From: Ramazzottius varieornatus | Taxonomy: Eukaryota > Tardigrada > Eutardigrada > Parachela > Ramazzottiidae | Reading direction: 5' to 3' | DNA length: 64,000 bases | NCBI GenBank assembly: GCA_001949185.1 | Contig: BDGG01000005.1 | Location: forward strand, 2,097,249 to 2,161,248 | In this document: piece after piece, positions 1 to 10,221 of the stretch | Numbering within the stretch: position 1 is the first letter of the stretch | Layout of the letters: the number at the start of each line of letters is the position of its first letter | Position numbers and translations under genes: made by a program | The notes under the pieces: generated by a model | The model's input: the letters and a program-made list of their open reading frames with translations, nothing else | Database searches by the model: none | What the model was told of the DNA's origin: nothing

Positions 1-904
1 GAGCCGTCTTTGTTCTCGGTCGAGGTCGAAGCGAATGAGTGGCTCGGCCGGAGGAAGTGGGGAAGGTACGTCGAAATTCTTGGTCACTTCCGGTTCGGCA
101 ACTGTCTTCTTTACCTGCAACCATTTTTCTACACCAAATACTGAAAAGCAGAAATCTGCAATGTAAAGAATCCAACAAAACGGTGGACTATGAAGGGGGA
201 AGTTTTGCATACGTGGAGGAATGCCTGTCGGACTTCGGAAGAGACCGCTGCAAGAAGTCCTTCAACCGTACGGGGTGCCGTCATGGTCTGGGCTGGCTCC
301 GTCATATCGACCAGGGCGTGGTCCTGCTTGATATCCATTTCCTCAACGGTCCAAAACGATCAAGCTGTTACCCGTCAATACCGCAGTGCAAAATTAGAAC
401 AAGTTAGGAAGCAGGATGTTTGCTCATCAGGACCGACTGTTTCCATAGCTCTTCGCTCAATTCGGCCAAAATACCCACAAAACAAGCAAGCTGCTAAAGA
501 CGACAGCGACCTCCGCATCAAGAGCCTCCGCTCGGTAGGATTTGTAGTGATGTCATGCTGGTACCCCAACCTGCCGCCCATGCACTGACACCAGTACTGC
601 CAAGAATCGGTATTCGGTGAATTAGTCAATTTTCCCACCCTTCCTGTAAAGCAAGAAGAACGCCTCTGTCGTATTGAATAGGCAAAATACACATGTTGTG
701 ACACCTTTGATAGCGATCGACAGATGCAAAGTCCAACGAACGTATGCGGATGCACTGAAACTCAGAAAAGCAGCAAAAGGTTTCCTGGTGTTACCCTATC
801 TGTTTCCAAATCCCCATAATTTCAACATCATTGTTATTATCAAAGATATATTCGCCTTGGACGCTGTTTACAAACGTCATTTGTACCTTGTGCAATCTGT
901 CAAA
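1..904. other. Left flank without a supported gene
   Basis: I see no gene that I can defend. An open frame on + between about 160 and 407 is Cys-rich (motif ECLSDFGRDRC followed by further cysteines) and ends at a stop at 405-407. It could be a last exon of a gene lying to the left of the window, but there is no second line of support. Confidence 0.3.
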
Positions 905-2027
905 ATGAGGACGTACCTTTTGCTCGTTGCTCTAGCGGTGGCGGTTAGTTGGGTGTCTTTCATGAGTCTGTACTGTACCTAGTAAAACTATGATGTTGGG
1001 CTTTGTAGGCAGGAGCAGCTCGGGAACGTAGTTGGGAGCGAACCCGCGGAAGTCAAGACGATGATTTCGGCGTTTCCGACCGTCAGCGTTCAAGGCTCAA
1101 TCCTCTTACGGCAAGTGAAAACCCATCAACCAACTATATACGGATAAAAACAGAAATCTTACGATTAAACAATGATGGAGGAATAAAAAGCAACGGAGCC
1201 AGCTGCGATGTGTTCGGCACGTGCGACCCGGTAAGGGGCTCGACCTATTCTAATTCAACTGAATGTTCACGTTTACCTTCTGGCAAAATCCTGTCTACAG
1301 GTCTGCTACGCGAACTTGGACACGTAAGCTACTCGGCGAAGAGACTTGTAACTGAGACTCAGGCATCCAAACACAGCAAGAACGTTCCAAGTGGCGCACG
1401 TTTACGGTCATTAACACTGGAAACGTGCGCCACTGAAACAATAAACTGTTGAGTTTGATTGTCTTGCTCCGGGCACGCAGTTGTTTTTGGAATGCCACAG
1501 TTGGTGGGTTCTTCCAGAGAGCGTCCAAATGCTGACTGGCCGGGTGCGAAGCCAGACACGACATGGATGACCGTCTTCGGAGTCGATGATAACAACAGCC
1601 CTATAATCAACGTCGCCATACACAAAGACATCTGCGGAGCTGCGTATCACGTGAGAAAATTCACCTTCCTCACCGCGAGCTACATGGTAGGAAGTCCTGT
1701 CGTTGTAGGAAGCTAATCTTCGGGTCAAGTGTATGGACAGGGATCCCGCCACGAAAGATGACCTGATTAACGAGTTCGACTGCCCCATCAACAGACTTCC
1801 ATCGAGGACTGAAAGCGCCAAAGACTGGTCGCCCATCACGAACTGTCTTCCCAGACATGTACCGGACAAAATGGGGTATGAACGTTGAAACTATCTTAAG
1901 GCTTGTACTTACTTGTCGTGGCATCTTTCGCGGCCCTTATTTATGATTGTTGCTTCTTAGTCTGACTTTCCGCTACCAAGTCTACCGGATCCCGAAGAGC
2001 GAATGTAATGCCACCCTGGCTCGCTGA
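905..2027 (+). CDS. Secreted MNNL-like (Notch-ligand N-terminal-like) protein 1
   Basis: Six exons join in phase: 905-943, 1009-1230, 1301-1323, 1518-1650, 1709-1875 and 1961-2027, giving 216 residues. Exon 1 is a signal peptide (MRTYLLLVALAVA). The mature part starts with a polar stretch, then IRIKTEILRLNNDGG, a CDVFGTCDP cysteine pair and CYANLDT. Later come EANLRVKCMDRD, DDLINEFDC and a final LTFRYQVYRI strand ending in a Cys. This order of strands and cysteines resembles the MNNL/C2-like domain of Delta and Jagged (the L..EI..L.N.NG..NG..C opening, a strand like YTLLVEAWD, and a closing FEYQIRV-like strand). There is no DSL domain and no EGF repeat before the stop. The family assignment is by eye; the gene structure is firmer. 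Intron 3 carries a palindromic miniature element near 1388-1435. Confidence 0.72.
1386..1436. repeat. Palindromic miniature element, copy 1 (core)
   Basis: Arms AAGTGGCGCACGTTT and AAACGTGCGCCACT face each other around a short loop inside intron 3 of the first MNNL-like gene. It is the core of a family repeated at least ten times in this window. Flanking bases (for example TTGAGTTTG on the right) extend the family similarity. Confidence 0.8.
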
Positions 2028-2869
2028 ACGATTGCCTGTCAAGAAAATAGCGCTTGCCGATAATGTTCACATTTCCAGAACTTCGTTACTATTCTGTAAT
2101 ATCTGTACGGTTCGCATGTACCCTGTGTGGGATGGACAGTGTTTCGCCGTTGTATAGTCCTGCCGTTGTATAGTCCAGCCCTGTAAGGAAAAAACGACCG
2201 ACAACCCCGGTCAGTACACGCACGACGGGAAATCATGGGGCCAGTGAAAATTATGGTACAGGCCTTTTCGCTACGGCGGTACGGATGCACGTACGTACGC
2301 GACTGATTCACAGCAATACACTTTTGAACATTTTCCTACGTTTGAATTTCAGTTTTGTCGTCTTTTCCGCCTGGCCCCATAATTTCCCGTCGTGCGTGTA
2401 CTGTAGTTTCAGTGTCACACACTCGACAGACTTCCTTGTACAGTACCATAAGCTACGGTGGACGAGCGAATCACCGGGCAAATCCACCGAGCTTATTCGT
2501 TTGAGTAATTCTGTATGAAAACATCACGTACCAGCATCCGTTTGCTGGGAGATGTTCGAGATAGGGAAGGACCTTCGACCTTCCCAGGAACCGTAAACAC
2601 ATGTGCGCGTGGCGAACACATTCTGCATTGACAGTTCATCTCCTTACAACAAATACAACCTGTTGATCCCTAAAATACATTGATCAGCGCAATTTCTTCT
2701 GATAAGGTTATCAACTTCACTGAAGCTGTGAGATCTCCTTCGCAAAAAATCTTCGAGACAAGTGGAGAAATACGGACCATCTTCAGTGAATTCCACCTGT
2801 TGCCCCGCCCATGACGTCAACCGGAAGTAGCGTTAAACTTGAGTAATCAACCAGTCCTCCGGTTATGCA
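2028..2869. other. Intergenic stretch
   Basis: Lies between the first two MNNL-like genes. It holds the 192-bp inverted-repeat element at 2212-2403 and a short direct repeat of CCGTTGTATAGTCC near 2150-2176. No coding exon is supported. Confidence 0.5.
2212..2403. mobile_element. 192-bp miniature inverted-repeat element
   Basis: The two ends are inverted copies of about 32 bases: the left begins CAGTACACGCACGACGGGAA and the right ends with its reverse complement, with one mismatch in the first 25 or so. The CAGT/ACTG ends resemble Tc1/mariner-like elements. The right end is followed by TA, but the left is not preceded by TA, so target duplication is unproven. It has no coding capacity. Confidence 0.75.
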
Positions 2870-4033
2870 ATGTTTTTCCAAATTTTCCTCCCATCTGCCA
2901 TTCTTCTCTGGATGTCGGACGTAGACCACTGCTCCGCACTTCAAGTAGGTAAGGATGAACGTGAAAGTATGTAACGCTTCTAAAGAATTACCGTACTGTA
3001 GGTGTTGAGCTCACCTGACTGTTGCAATGCTGGTCGTACTTGATATTCCAGGGTAAAAAATCCAGCGGTTCGTCCACTCCTGTTCCGGTCCAGTCAGTAC
3101 AATACATCATCCAAGGAGTAAACGAGCATACGGTCTCGAATAAGTCTGCAGGAACCAACGACGGAGATGGTCTTCTTGACATATGGGACAAAGATACTCG
3201 CTCGTCGATTCGTGTGGAGGCCGAGATAGTCCAGCTCACGAACGATGAGGGGATTCTGGCTGACGGCTCCAGATGTGATATCTTCCGCAACCCGTGTGAT
3301 CCAGCTTGTTACGCGGACTTTGATCTGTAAGAATTAACGTCAAGGTTCTTTCGAATCCTCTCCGAATCTTTTGCGAAATAATTTTGTCCCTTCGGTGCAC
3401 CATGCATCGTTCGTGTGGCGATTTCATGGCAAGCCATTCGGCCTGGTTTTGAGCGCCAGTCTATTGTGAGTGCCGCCCTTACTTTATTCTTCCTGTATTC
3501 AAGATTGGCTCCAACCGCGGCGTTCCCTGGAGGAACTACCAAGTTCACGAAGCTCAAACAGCTGAATGACTACAACTCTCCGGTATTAGATGCCACAATT
3601 GACCGAACTTTCTGCTCGAAATTATACAAGGTATTTGAGGGAGGTGGCTGTTTAAGTCTTGGGCAGTGAGCCACACCATCGGTAAACTCGCGCGTTTTTT
3701 AGGAAGCTAGTTTAAGAGTATACTGTGAGGACGTGGATGCAGCTTCTGACGTGGACCTCATTAACCGATGGAACTGTCCAATCAACCGTCCACTGAAAAG
3801 TAATGAAAAGTTCGCCGAATGGACACAGCCTGCGGACTGTCTTCCGCAGTTTCAAGCAGGGAGAATGAGGTGAGTTTTAAAGTCGTTGTGTCTGTCAACA
3901 TTTCCATCCAAACTGCAATTGCAGCCCAAAGACCTTATTGGACTTCTTCTACAGGTTGACATACAGATACAAGATCTATTATACCAGAGATCGAGAAGTC
4001 AACTGCAGAGCAACCGCTCGGGACGAGGTTTGA
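2870..4033 (+). CDS. Secreted MNNL-like protein 2
   Basis: Five exons join in phase: 2870-2944, 3052-3326, 3504-3630, 3703-3869 and 3955-4033 (240 residues). Exon 1 encodes a signal peptide (MFFQIFLPSAILLW). The body follows the same plan as the first gene: IRVEAEIVQLTNDEGI, a Cys group ending CDPACYADFDL, EASLRVYCEDVD, DVDLINRWNCPINR and a final LTYRYKIYYT strand with one Cys. The exon carrying EASLRV to the acceptor for LTYRY is 167 nt, the same length as in genes 1 and 3, which supports tandem duplication. Unlike gene 1, the CDP and CYADFDL segments share one exon. An AATAAA lies at 4264-4269. No DSL or EGF repeats follow. Confidence 0.72.
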
Positions 4034-4606
4034 ATGGAGATAAGGCTGTTCTAAGAACTTAAAAGCCATAAAACGATCTTGTATAGAGTTTAATGCTCGG
4101 TGGTGGTTTTGGTGATGACTTCCCGATCAAGTTTCCCGTCCGCTGAAAATTTTTCAGAGGGACGTGCCATTAGACGTTTGAGTAGCATTGTGAAAAACAG
4201 TACCATCGTCAAGCTGTGTTGCCGATTCAGCAAGTCTGAACCGGAAAAACACAGCCATGCTCAAATAAAGGCTTGTCTTGGCTCAAGATGGATGATCCTT
4301 TCCGCCTGCGGCCCATGGCGGCAATTTTTCCCGCATGTTATCATACTTTCATTGGTCACAAGTGTTGTGAACACCTGACTGAGCCTCAGCAATATCAAGC
4401 CATATCCTTAATTTACGTCACCACTTCATCTCAGCTTCCTCAACAAGAGAAGGTGAATCATTGTACTTTACCAGAAAGAAACCACCGCTGGTCGGCAGTT
4501 TTCTCTTTGCACTGCTGCCGTTATAAAGAAAACAACAGCAGCTGCTCTCACCGGCAGTTGATGCTTCTTCGAGTCTTTTTTCATCTACACTAAATCGCAA
4601 ATCAAC
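4034..4606. other. Intergenic stretch
   Basis: Spacer between MNNL-like genes 2 and 3. Apart from a possible poly(A) signal at 4264-4269, I see nothing definable. Confidence 0.4.
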
Positions 4607-5980
4607 ATGCATTCGATAGCTGTGTTTCCCATTCTTTTGGTAAGTGTCTTATCGGAGCGCATATCTGTTCTTCCCGATGTCTCATGGCAGCGATCTCCTT
4701 CCGCCTCCAGTGATAGGGAGTCCAGTGGAGTGATTCGTGAAAACAACATCAGACCGTCCTCCATCAGTCGTGACAACTCTTTCAACTCGGGTTCGCGCAG
4801 TTCTTCAAGCTCGAGCTTTGGGTTCGATGAGGACCGCACATCAGGCGGCAGTCGTTTGGGTGGTCCCGGAAGTTCCGGATCCAGAAACAGCCTGAGCGAT
4901 TCCGACAGGTTCCCCATCACCGGCAACCTCCGCCCGGGCTCTTCGATCTCCAGCTCGGGCTCTGCTGACTCAAGGTTTGGGTCCAGTGGATCGTCTGGTT
5001 CTCGACCAGTGTCTGCATTTGGCAGTTCGTCCTTCAATACTCCGGACCCGACGAGAGGACAGTACGTCCGGATTGTAGCGTCGCTGGTGGCATTCGAGAA
5101 CGCAAGAGGCACCACGTCGACGGGAAGCTCGTGTAGCACTTTTGGCCACTGTGATCCTCTCGTCTTCGCTAATCTTGACACGTGAGAAATTATCTATTTG
5201 CAACTAGCCTTCAGCGCAGTTTTGAACCCGAGAAAAAGAAGAAATTTTTGAAGCTCCATTCTTTGTCCGCTGCTAGTTTATCCTGAAGAATTTGGGAGAT
5301 AGCTGCTGATTGAGCTACGCCGATCGAAAGGGGGTGTTGCGATTTACCACCTGTTCACAGTGTGTCTATTCCTCTTTTTCAGAGAACGGCCGAATGCAGC
5401 TTGGCCCGGGTCGCTGGATACCAAGTTTTGGCCTCAAGTCTTTGCAGCCAAGAGCCAAGATTCCTTCAAGATGAATTTGGAAAACATCACAAAGGATGTC
5501 TGCGGACAGAACTACCGAGTAAGCTGAATTGGAACTATTAATATGTTTTTCAGCAAGCGCTTTAGTATGGCTGTCTGACGGGAGCCCGTTTTTGCTGCGA
5601 GCCTCCGGGTGTATTCACAATTGCATCCTGTTTCAGGAAGCTAATCTTCGAGTTCACATCGAAGACAAGAAAGCTCTGCTGTCCAATGCAGTCATCAACG
5701 ACTTTGACTGTGTGATCAACCGTGACCCACAGGAAAGTGCGGCAGCTGCGACGTGGTCCCCCACACGGGAGTGCATACCTCGATTTGCTTCCCCAAAGCA
5801 CACGTAAGCTCAATGTTTATAGAATCTTGACTCTCTTGTAGTGCTAACACGAAGAGTGAATCAAACACTGTGTTTTTGGACAGGCTAACCTACCGATACA
5901 AGGTACACTACGTCCCTCGAATTTCCTGCGGGCTTTCACGCAGCACCACGACGACGACGCCCAGATCTCTTTTCGGCTGA
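4607..5980 (+). CDS. Secreted MNNL-like protein 3 with Ser-rich N-terminal extension
   Basis: Four exons join in phase: 4607-5181, 5383-5518, 5637-5803 and 5884-5980 (324 residues). The first 20 residues are a short hydrophobic leader (MHSIAVFPILLVSVL). Residues of about 25 to 150 form a Ser/Gly/Arg-rich, probably disordered, region absent from the sister genes. The MNNL-like part then starts at YVRIVASLVAFENARG, with CSTFGHCDP, FANLDT, EANLRVHIEDK, VINDFDCVINR and LTYRYKVHYV. The exon 5637-5803 is again 167 nt. The C-terminus has a short Thr run. An AATAAA lies at 6093-6098. Assignment to MNNL is by pattern. The extension could be a spacer or an O-glycosylated stalk. Confidence 0.7.
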
Positions 5981-6330
5981 AAAACATGACACTTTTGACC
6001 TTTGTCTAGATGCATCTATTCCAATCATAAAGCTAACTTGGAAGAAACAATGTTTTATGAACGGTGGTAGTGCGATGGATTATTTCTTAAAGCAATAAAG
6101 GTAATATTATTCAGCAGTTCTTGCCATTTGAGTACTCCCGCTAAAATGACTGCGATCCCCGCTGGTGAAGGTCGTTTATCCACCGAACTCTCGATAGTGG
6201 CAGCCCCTGAAAACAACCGTTCATTGCTATTTAGAAGAAGAAGGAGGTGCGAACGTGCGTTCTGGGCCGGGTTTCCAGATTGTTTAAATGGGGAAGCTGA
6301 AACTTTCATCACACTGTACATAAACAAGGC

Positions 6331-6335
6331 AAAAA
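6331..6335 (-). terminator. Pol III terminator of tRNA-Asn
   Basis: A run of five T on the minus strand begins three bases after the discriminator base of the tRNA, the usual Pol III stop. Confidence 0.8.
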
Positions 6336-6337
6336 GA

Positions 6338-6354
6338 CGCTCCTGGGTGGATTC

Positions 6355-6394
<40 letters not shown>

Positions 6395-6411
6395 AGTTGC
6401 GCCACAAGAGC
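6338..6411 (-). tRNA. tRNA-Asn (GTT)
   Basis: The minus strand folds into a complete cloverleaf of 74 nt without an intron. The acceptor stem is GCTCTTG with CAGGAGC plus discriminator G. The anticodon stem TTCGG/CCGAA closes the loop CTGTTAA with anticodon GTT, and the T arm carries GGTTCGAATCC. The internal A box (TGGCGCAACTGG) and B box (GGTTCGAATCC) match the eukaryotic consensus. It lies alone between MNNL-like gene 3 and the tetraspanin. Confidence 0.96.
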
Positions 6412-7362
6412 GAGCTTGCAAATTAATTGATGTGATCGCTATGTGTTGAACTCATCAACCGCGATCAGTCATCTCCACGCACCTGGGACTTCCGACAAGC
6501 GCCAAATTTCAAACTCTCCCTGCGCGTACAGATACTTGGCAGCCTGTTGAAATCAACGGAAAGTCTCACTCGAATACGCAGTTTACGGCTGGTTACCGAA
6601 TGCCCCTAATTCGACCAGCTATATTAAATAGCCATTATGATCGATCGGAGTCACGCACAGCCCTACCTAAAGCAAAGTGGTCGCCTGCAAAAAGCGCCAT
6701 TTTGTTCCCTGCATAGCGCGATTCATTGGGCTCTTTTGACTGCCATGCATGCACTGGACTCACAGTAAACACCAAACAGTCCCGCGGAAAGATCGATAAG
6801 AGGAATGGGAGCTGCTCTCCGGCCTCTCTAGCAATCTCTGTACATCCACTCACTGTACCCGGAGGTCCTTCTGTCTTCCTGGTGGCGCATGCACTGGGGA
6901 AGATACCACCAACAGGATCGACTGTCCCCACATCTTATTCGTATCGATCGTATTAGCGCTTGTTTGCTCTCCAGGACTTGTCGTTTCTAGGCCGGCCGAG
7001 GCTCAACGGAAGAAGATCCAACCACTGGAACACGTGCAAAGAGGGTAAGCATATATCATTCGCATCACACTCCTACCGCACAGTGCGACTGGACTGTCAA
7101 ACGACGCAGCCTCATCCCTTTTAATCTGGTCCTAACGGCAAATTGCCCAGATCCCCTCGGAATATCCTTGGCGTCTTCGAACTTCCAATCTGGTTTGTTC
7201 GTCCTCTGGTTAGAAAACAGGTACGCGGAGCTCTTTGGAAACCTTCTCGAAGTGTGAAGCAGATTTCGTCTGTTGAAGAACCTTAGTCTTGCTTGGGAAT
7301 ACTGTTCGTGGAATATTCTCAATCGCCGAGTATTTGCAGGCTGTTTCAGCAACTCCGAAAAC
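6412..7362. other. Intergenic stretch upstream of the tetraspanin
   Basis: Open frames are present on both strands but show no family resemblance or splice logic. The last few hundred bases presumably hold the tetraspanin promoter and 5' UTR; no TATA box is obvious. Confidence 0.4.
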
Positions 7363-9637
7363 ATGGCAGAACATCTCGTCCTCAAATTACTCGTTTACTT
7401 ATTCAACTGCATCCTATTCGTGAGTAATTTCAAAAAATAGGAAATTACTGAAATATTTACCATTGTCATGACTGAATCTGGAAACAATGTTAGGCTTGAG
7501 TATTCTTCGAAGTTTGAATTTGATTTTCACGCGTGTCCGCCCACAAATGCGCGGAATTTTGTCCCGCAATATTTTTGATACAAGTGGCCGGAACTCTGTC
7601 TTGTTGATCTACGATTGCCATCCCATAATAATATTTTTGACGTTTGATGGTTAATGGAAGAGCTAAAGCGCCGTAGCTGAGCCAGGATGCTCCGAACTGA
7701 ATTTCATTGTGAATTTACGGAGGCTACTCCCAACATGGCCCAAATTAACGTCGTTGACTGAATAATAATCGATGCTGCATAACATCAGGCGTCAGCAAAA
7801 CGTACTACTAAATTATCGATTTGTGTCAAAGTTCATTCATGCATGTTATTTTTTCTAGCTGTGTGGACTTGCCCTTGTCGTCGGAGGATCAATGGTCCAG
7901 GTAAACTGGCCTACAAATTCCACAACAGCTCTCCCGTTATATTTTTCTTGATAATATTACTGTAGTGAACTTTGACTTGAAACCCAGATTTTTTTCTGTC
8001 TAACTTGTAGATACAATGGAAGGACTTCCTCAACAGTGTGGATTCGAAGATCTTTATAGCTCCGATCTTGCTGATCGTGGCCGGTGTCATTATGATATGC
8101 ATCGCCATATTCGGATGCTTCGGTACCCGGAAAAGTCTGCCTTGGACCCTGATCGTGGTAAGCCAATGTTGATTCTCTTTTTGCGTGTTACGCCTGATCA
8201 TGTCTCCTATGTGCATTCCAAAATTTAGTTCGCCATACTACTGGCTATTGTGTTCCTTCTCGAAATTGCCGGAAGTATCGCCGCTTACTTCGAGCGGTCC
8301 ACCGTAAGTTCGGACAGTTCTGTCGATATTGTATTTCGGTCTTTGTCCAAATAATTTTCGTGGTAAACAAGAACTGTATTACCTCTAAGATTTCGCGCAG
8401 TCACGTGACAGGCCAGTAAATATTGCGTGGCGGGGATAAAAAACTTCACTGGCATCAATCAAAATTTCCTGGCCAATAAAGCGCAGCAATGTGCCACAAT
8501 CAAACAATCAGTGATATAGGGCCCCGGGTGTAATCCACTGATCTGTCACGTGACTGCGCGAAACCTTAGAGGTAATACAGAATATCATGACTAATGAGAA
8601 TAACTAGCAAAGCTCTTCGTACCGATTGTGTGGAATATCGACGTATTTTCTTTTCAGGTGAAGGGCTTCATCGAACAGGTATGCTGCACGAATCAATTCT
8701 CTCACAACCCCACCGGCGTTCTCTGAAACTCAATTGGCGTGTCTTCTGACCTTCGTATTGATCGACGAAATATTGTTTTCCTTCCATTTGACGGTTGATT
8801 TTTTGCAGCGGATGACGAATTCCTTTGCGGCCATTAAGGCAGGAAACTCAACGGGACAGTTGGACAAGGCTTTATGGGATCGGCTTCAGGACCAGGTACG
8901 CCCACAACAGTAGGCAAAGAAGGTCGGGAACCTTGCCGACATTTACTTACATTTGTTTACTTATGTAGTTGCATTGCTGCGGAGTACGAAATTACAATGA
9001 CTGGCTGAGCAACAATCTGAAAATACCGGATTCATGCTGCAGGGACAAGTCGCGACCCAACTGCGCAGAGTTGTCCGCCGATACCAAAAGAGTATGCGAC
9101 AGACCGGATAATGTTGATATCTGTCCTATCTTCACAAAGGTACCGACAATGTGAAGCACCAATCTCCGCTCGCCCAAACGGGAGCCCAGCAAACAAATTC
9201 AACAACATCTTTTTCCAAGTGGTGCACGCTTTTAGCCATTAAAACTGACGGCGTGCGCCACTTTGGCAAACTCAACAAGCATGGCGCACACTTTCAGGGT
9301 TGTGGGCCTAGAACGTCCGCCACTTGGTAAAACCATCTGGTCGAATTTGTTTGCCAGGATCGCAACTGCCGCTTAAGGTTGTTCTCAGCGAGTAAAACTT
9401 TACATTCGCTCTTAGGGATGCCTGGACACGGCCGAAGACTACGCCAAAGATAACATCGGCACGGTTGGCGGGATTGGTTTCGGAATCGCAGCCTTCCAGG
9501 TTAGTTTGGGCTTCCACGGAACAAGTCGGTCTTTTGTTGTGTTGGTTGTAATCGGTGCTTCTGACATACTGTAGGTACTTGGTGTGGTTCTTGCGGCATG
9601 TCTGGCGCGAAAGATTAGAGAGGACTCTGAGCTCTGA
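7363..9637 (+). CDS. Tetraspanin
   Basis: Nine exons, all joined in phase 0: 7363-7419, 7859-7900, 8011-8157, 8229-8303, 8658-8678, 8809-8895, 8969-9139, 9416-9499 and 9575-9637 (248 residues). There are four membrane segments: the first spans LKLLVYLFNCILF into LCGLALVVGGSMVQ, the second IFIAPILLIVAGVIMICIAI, the third FAILLAIVFLLEIAG, and the fourth GGIGFGIAAFQVLGVVLAA. The large extracellular loop has the diagnostic CCG at about 146-148, PDSCC at 163-167 and further cysteines, with the closing GC at about 201-202. Length and layout are normal for CD9/CD63-type tetraspanins, which organise membrane microdomains; the subfamily is not resolved. Introns contain a 207-bp inverted-repeat element and a palindromic element. 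Confidence 0.95.
8374..8580. mobile_element. 207-bp inverted-repeat element in a tetraspanin intron
   Basis: The ends are inverted repeats of about 36 bases. The left begins CTGTATTACCTCTAAG and the right is its reverse complement with one or two changes, both running inward through a CACGTGAC palindrome. It has no coding capacity. It sits between exons 8229-8303 and 8658-8678, so it is transcribed with the gene and removed by splicing. The superfamily is not assigned. Confidence 0.85.
9181..9357. repeat. Palindromic miniature element, copy 2 (double core)
   Basis: Lies in the last-but-one tetraspanin intron. The core arms occur twice in a row (about 9217-9263 and 9281-9327), flanked by AGCAAACAAATTCAAC on the left and its inverted counterpart near 9340-9357. 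It looks like a nested or partly duplicated copy of the family. Confidence 0.7.
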
Positions 9638-10221
9638 ACCATAAGCACAGCCTTTCTAAAGCGTTAAAGACCCTCAAGAGGAAGCTCATCACAGAAACTC
9701 TCGACAGTGTTTGCGTACCTAATGTTTGGTCCCTCTTGCAGTCACAATTGCTCCAGTTTCTATAAGTACTCTTTATACATGTTATTCATGTGGCCAAACA
9801 CAAGGAGCACATGAGCTGCGGGAGGTCCCCTCTCAATGCTCTTCGACAGATTATTGGTGCGTCGAAAATTGGTTAATACAGCGTGTAGTCCATTTTTGTA
9901 AAATCGATACTGGAGATTAATTTGGTTTGTTCAATGTCGTACGTGCATTTATTACGCTGTGACCATCCTTCACCGTTAAAATTACTCTAAACAAAATTCC
10001 AAAATTAATAGACATAACGCAAGCGACTTCAGCGTTTGATGTCGTGGGACTCCATCATTGCAGCTGAAGAAGGCTCATCACTTTTAACGAGAACAAAGCG
10101 GTAGAACGTACCGTATAAAGCGAAAGCAGAAAAAATAAAGCTATAAAAATAGGAGATATGCAAACGAAGTCTGAACAACGATGCGAACAGAGAGAAACAA
10201 GGGGAAACGTTGAGGGGAAAA
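9638..10221. other. Convergent 3' ends
   Basis: Region between the 3' ends of the tetraspanin (+) and endophilin-B (-). A minus-strand AATAAA near 9948-9953 could serve endophilin-B. Otherwise nothing is recognised. Confidence 0.4.

Noticed and set aside
4585-5181. Long minus-strand open frame opposite MNNL-like gene 3
   Set aside because: It mirrors the Ser-rich coding exon and has no splice sites, signal or family resemblance; the plus strand fits the gene cluster.
7065-7385. Minus-strand frame overlapping the tetraspanin start
   Set aside because: No splice or family support, and it overlaps the well-supported first tetraspanin exon.
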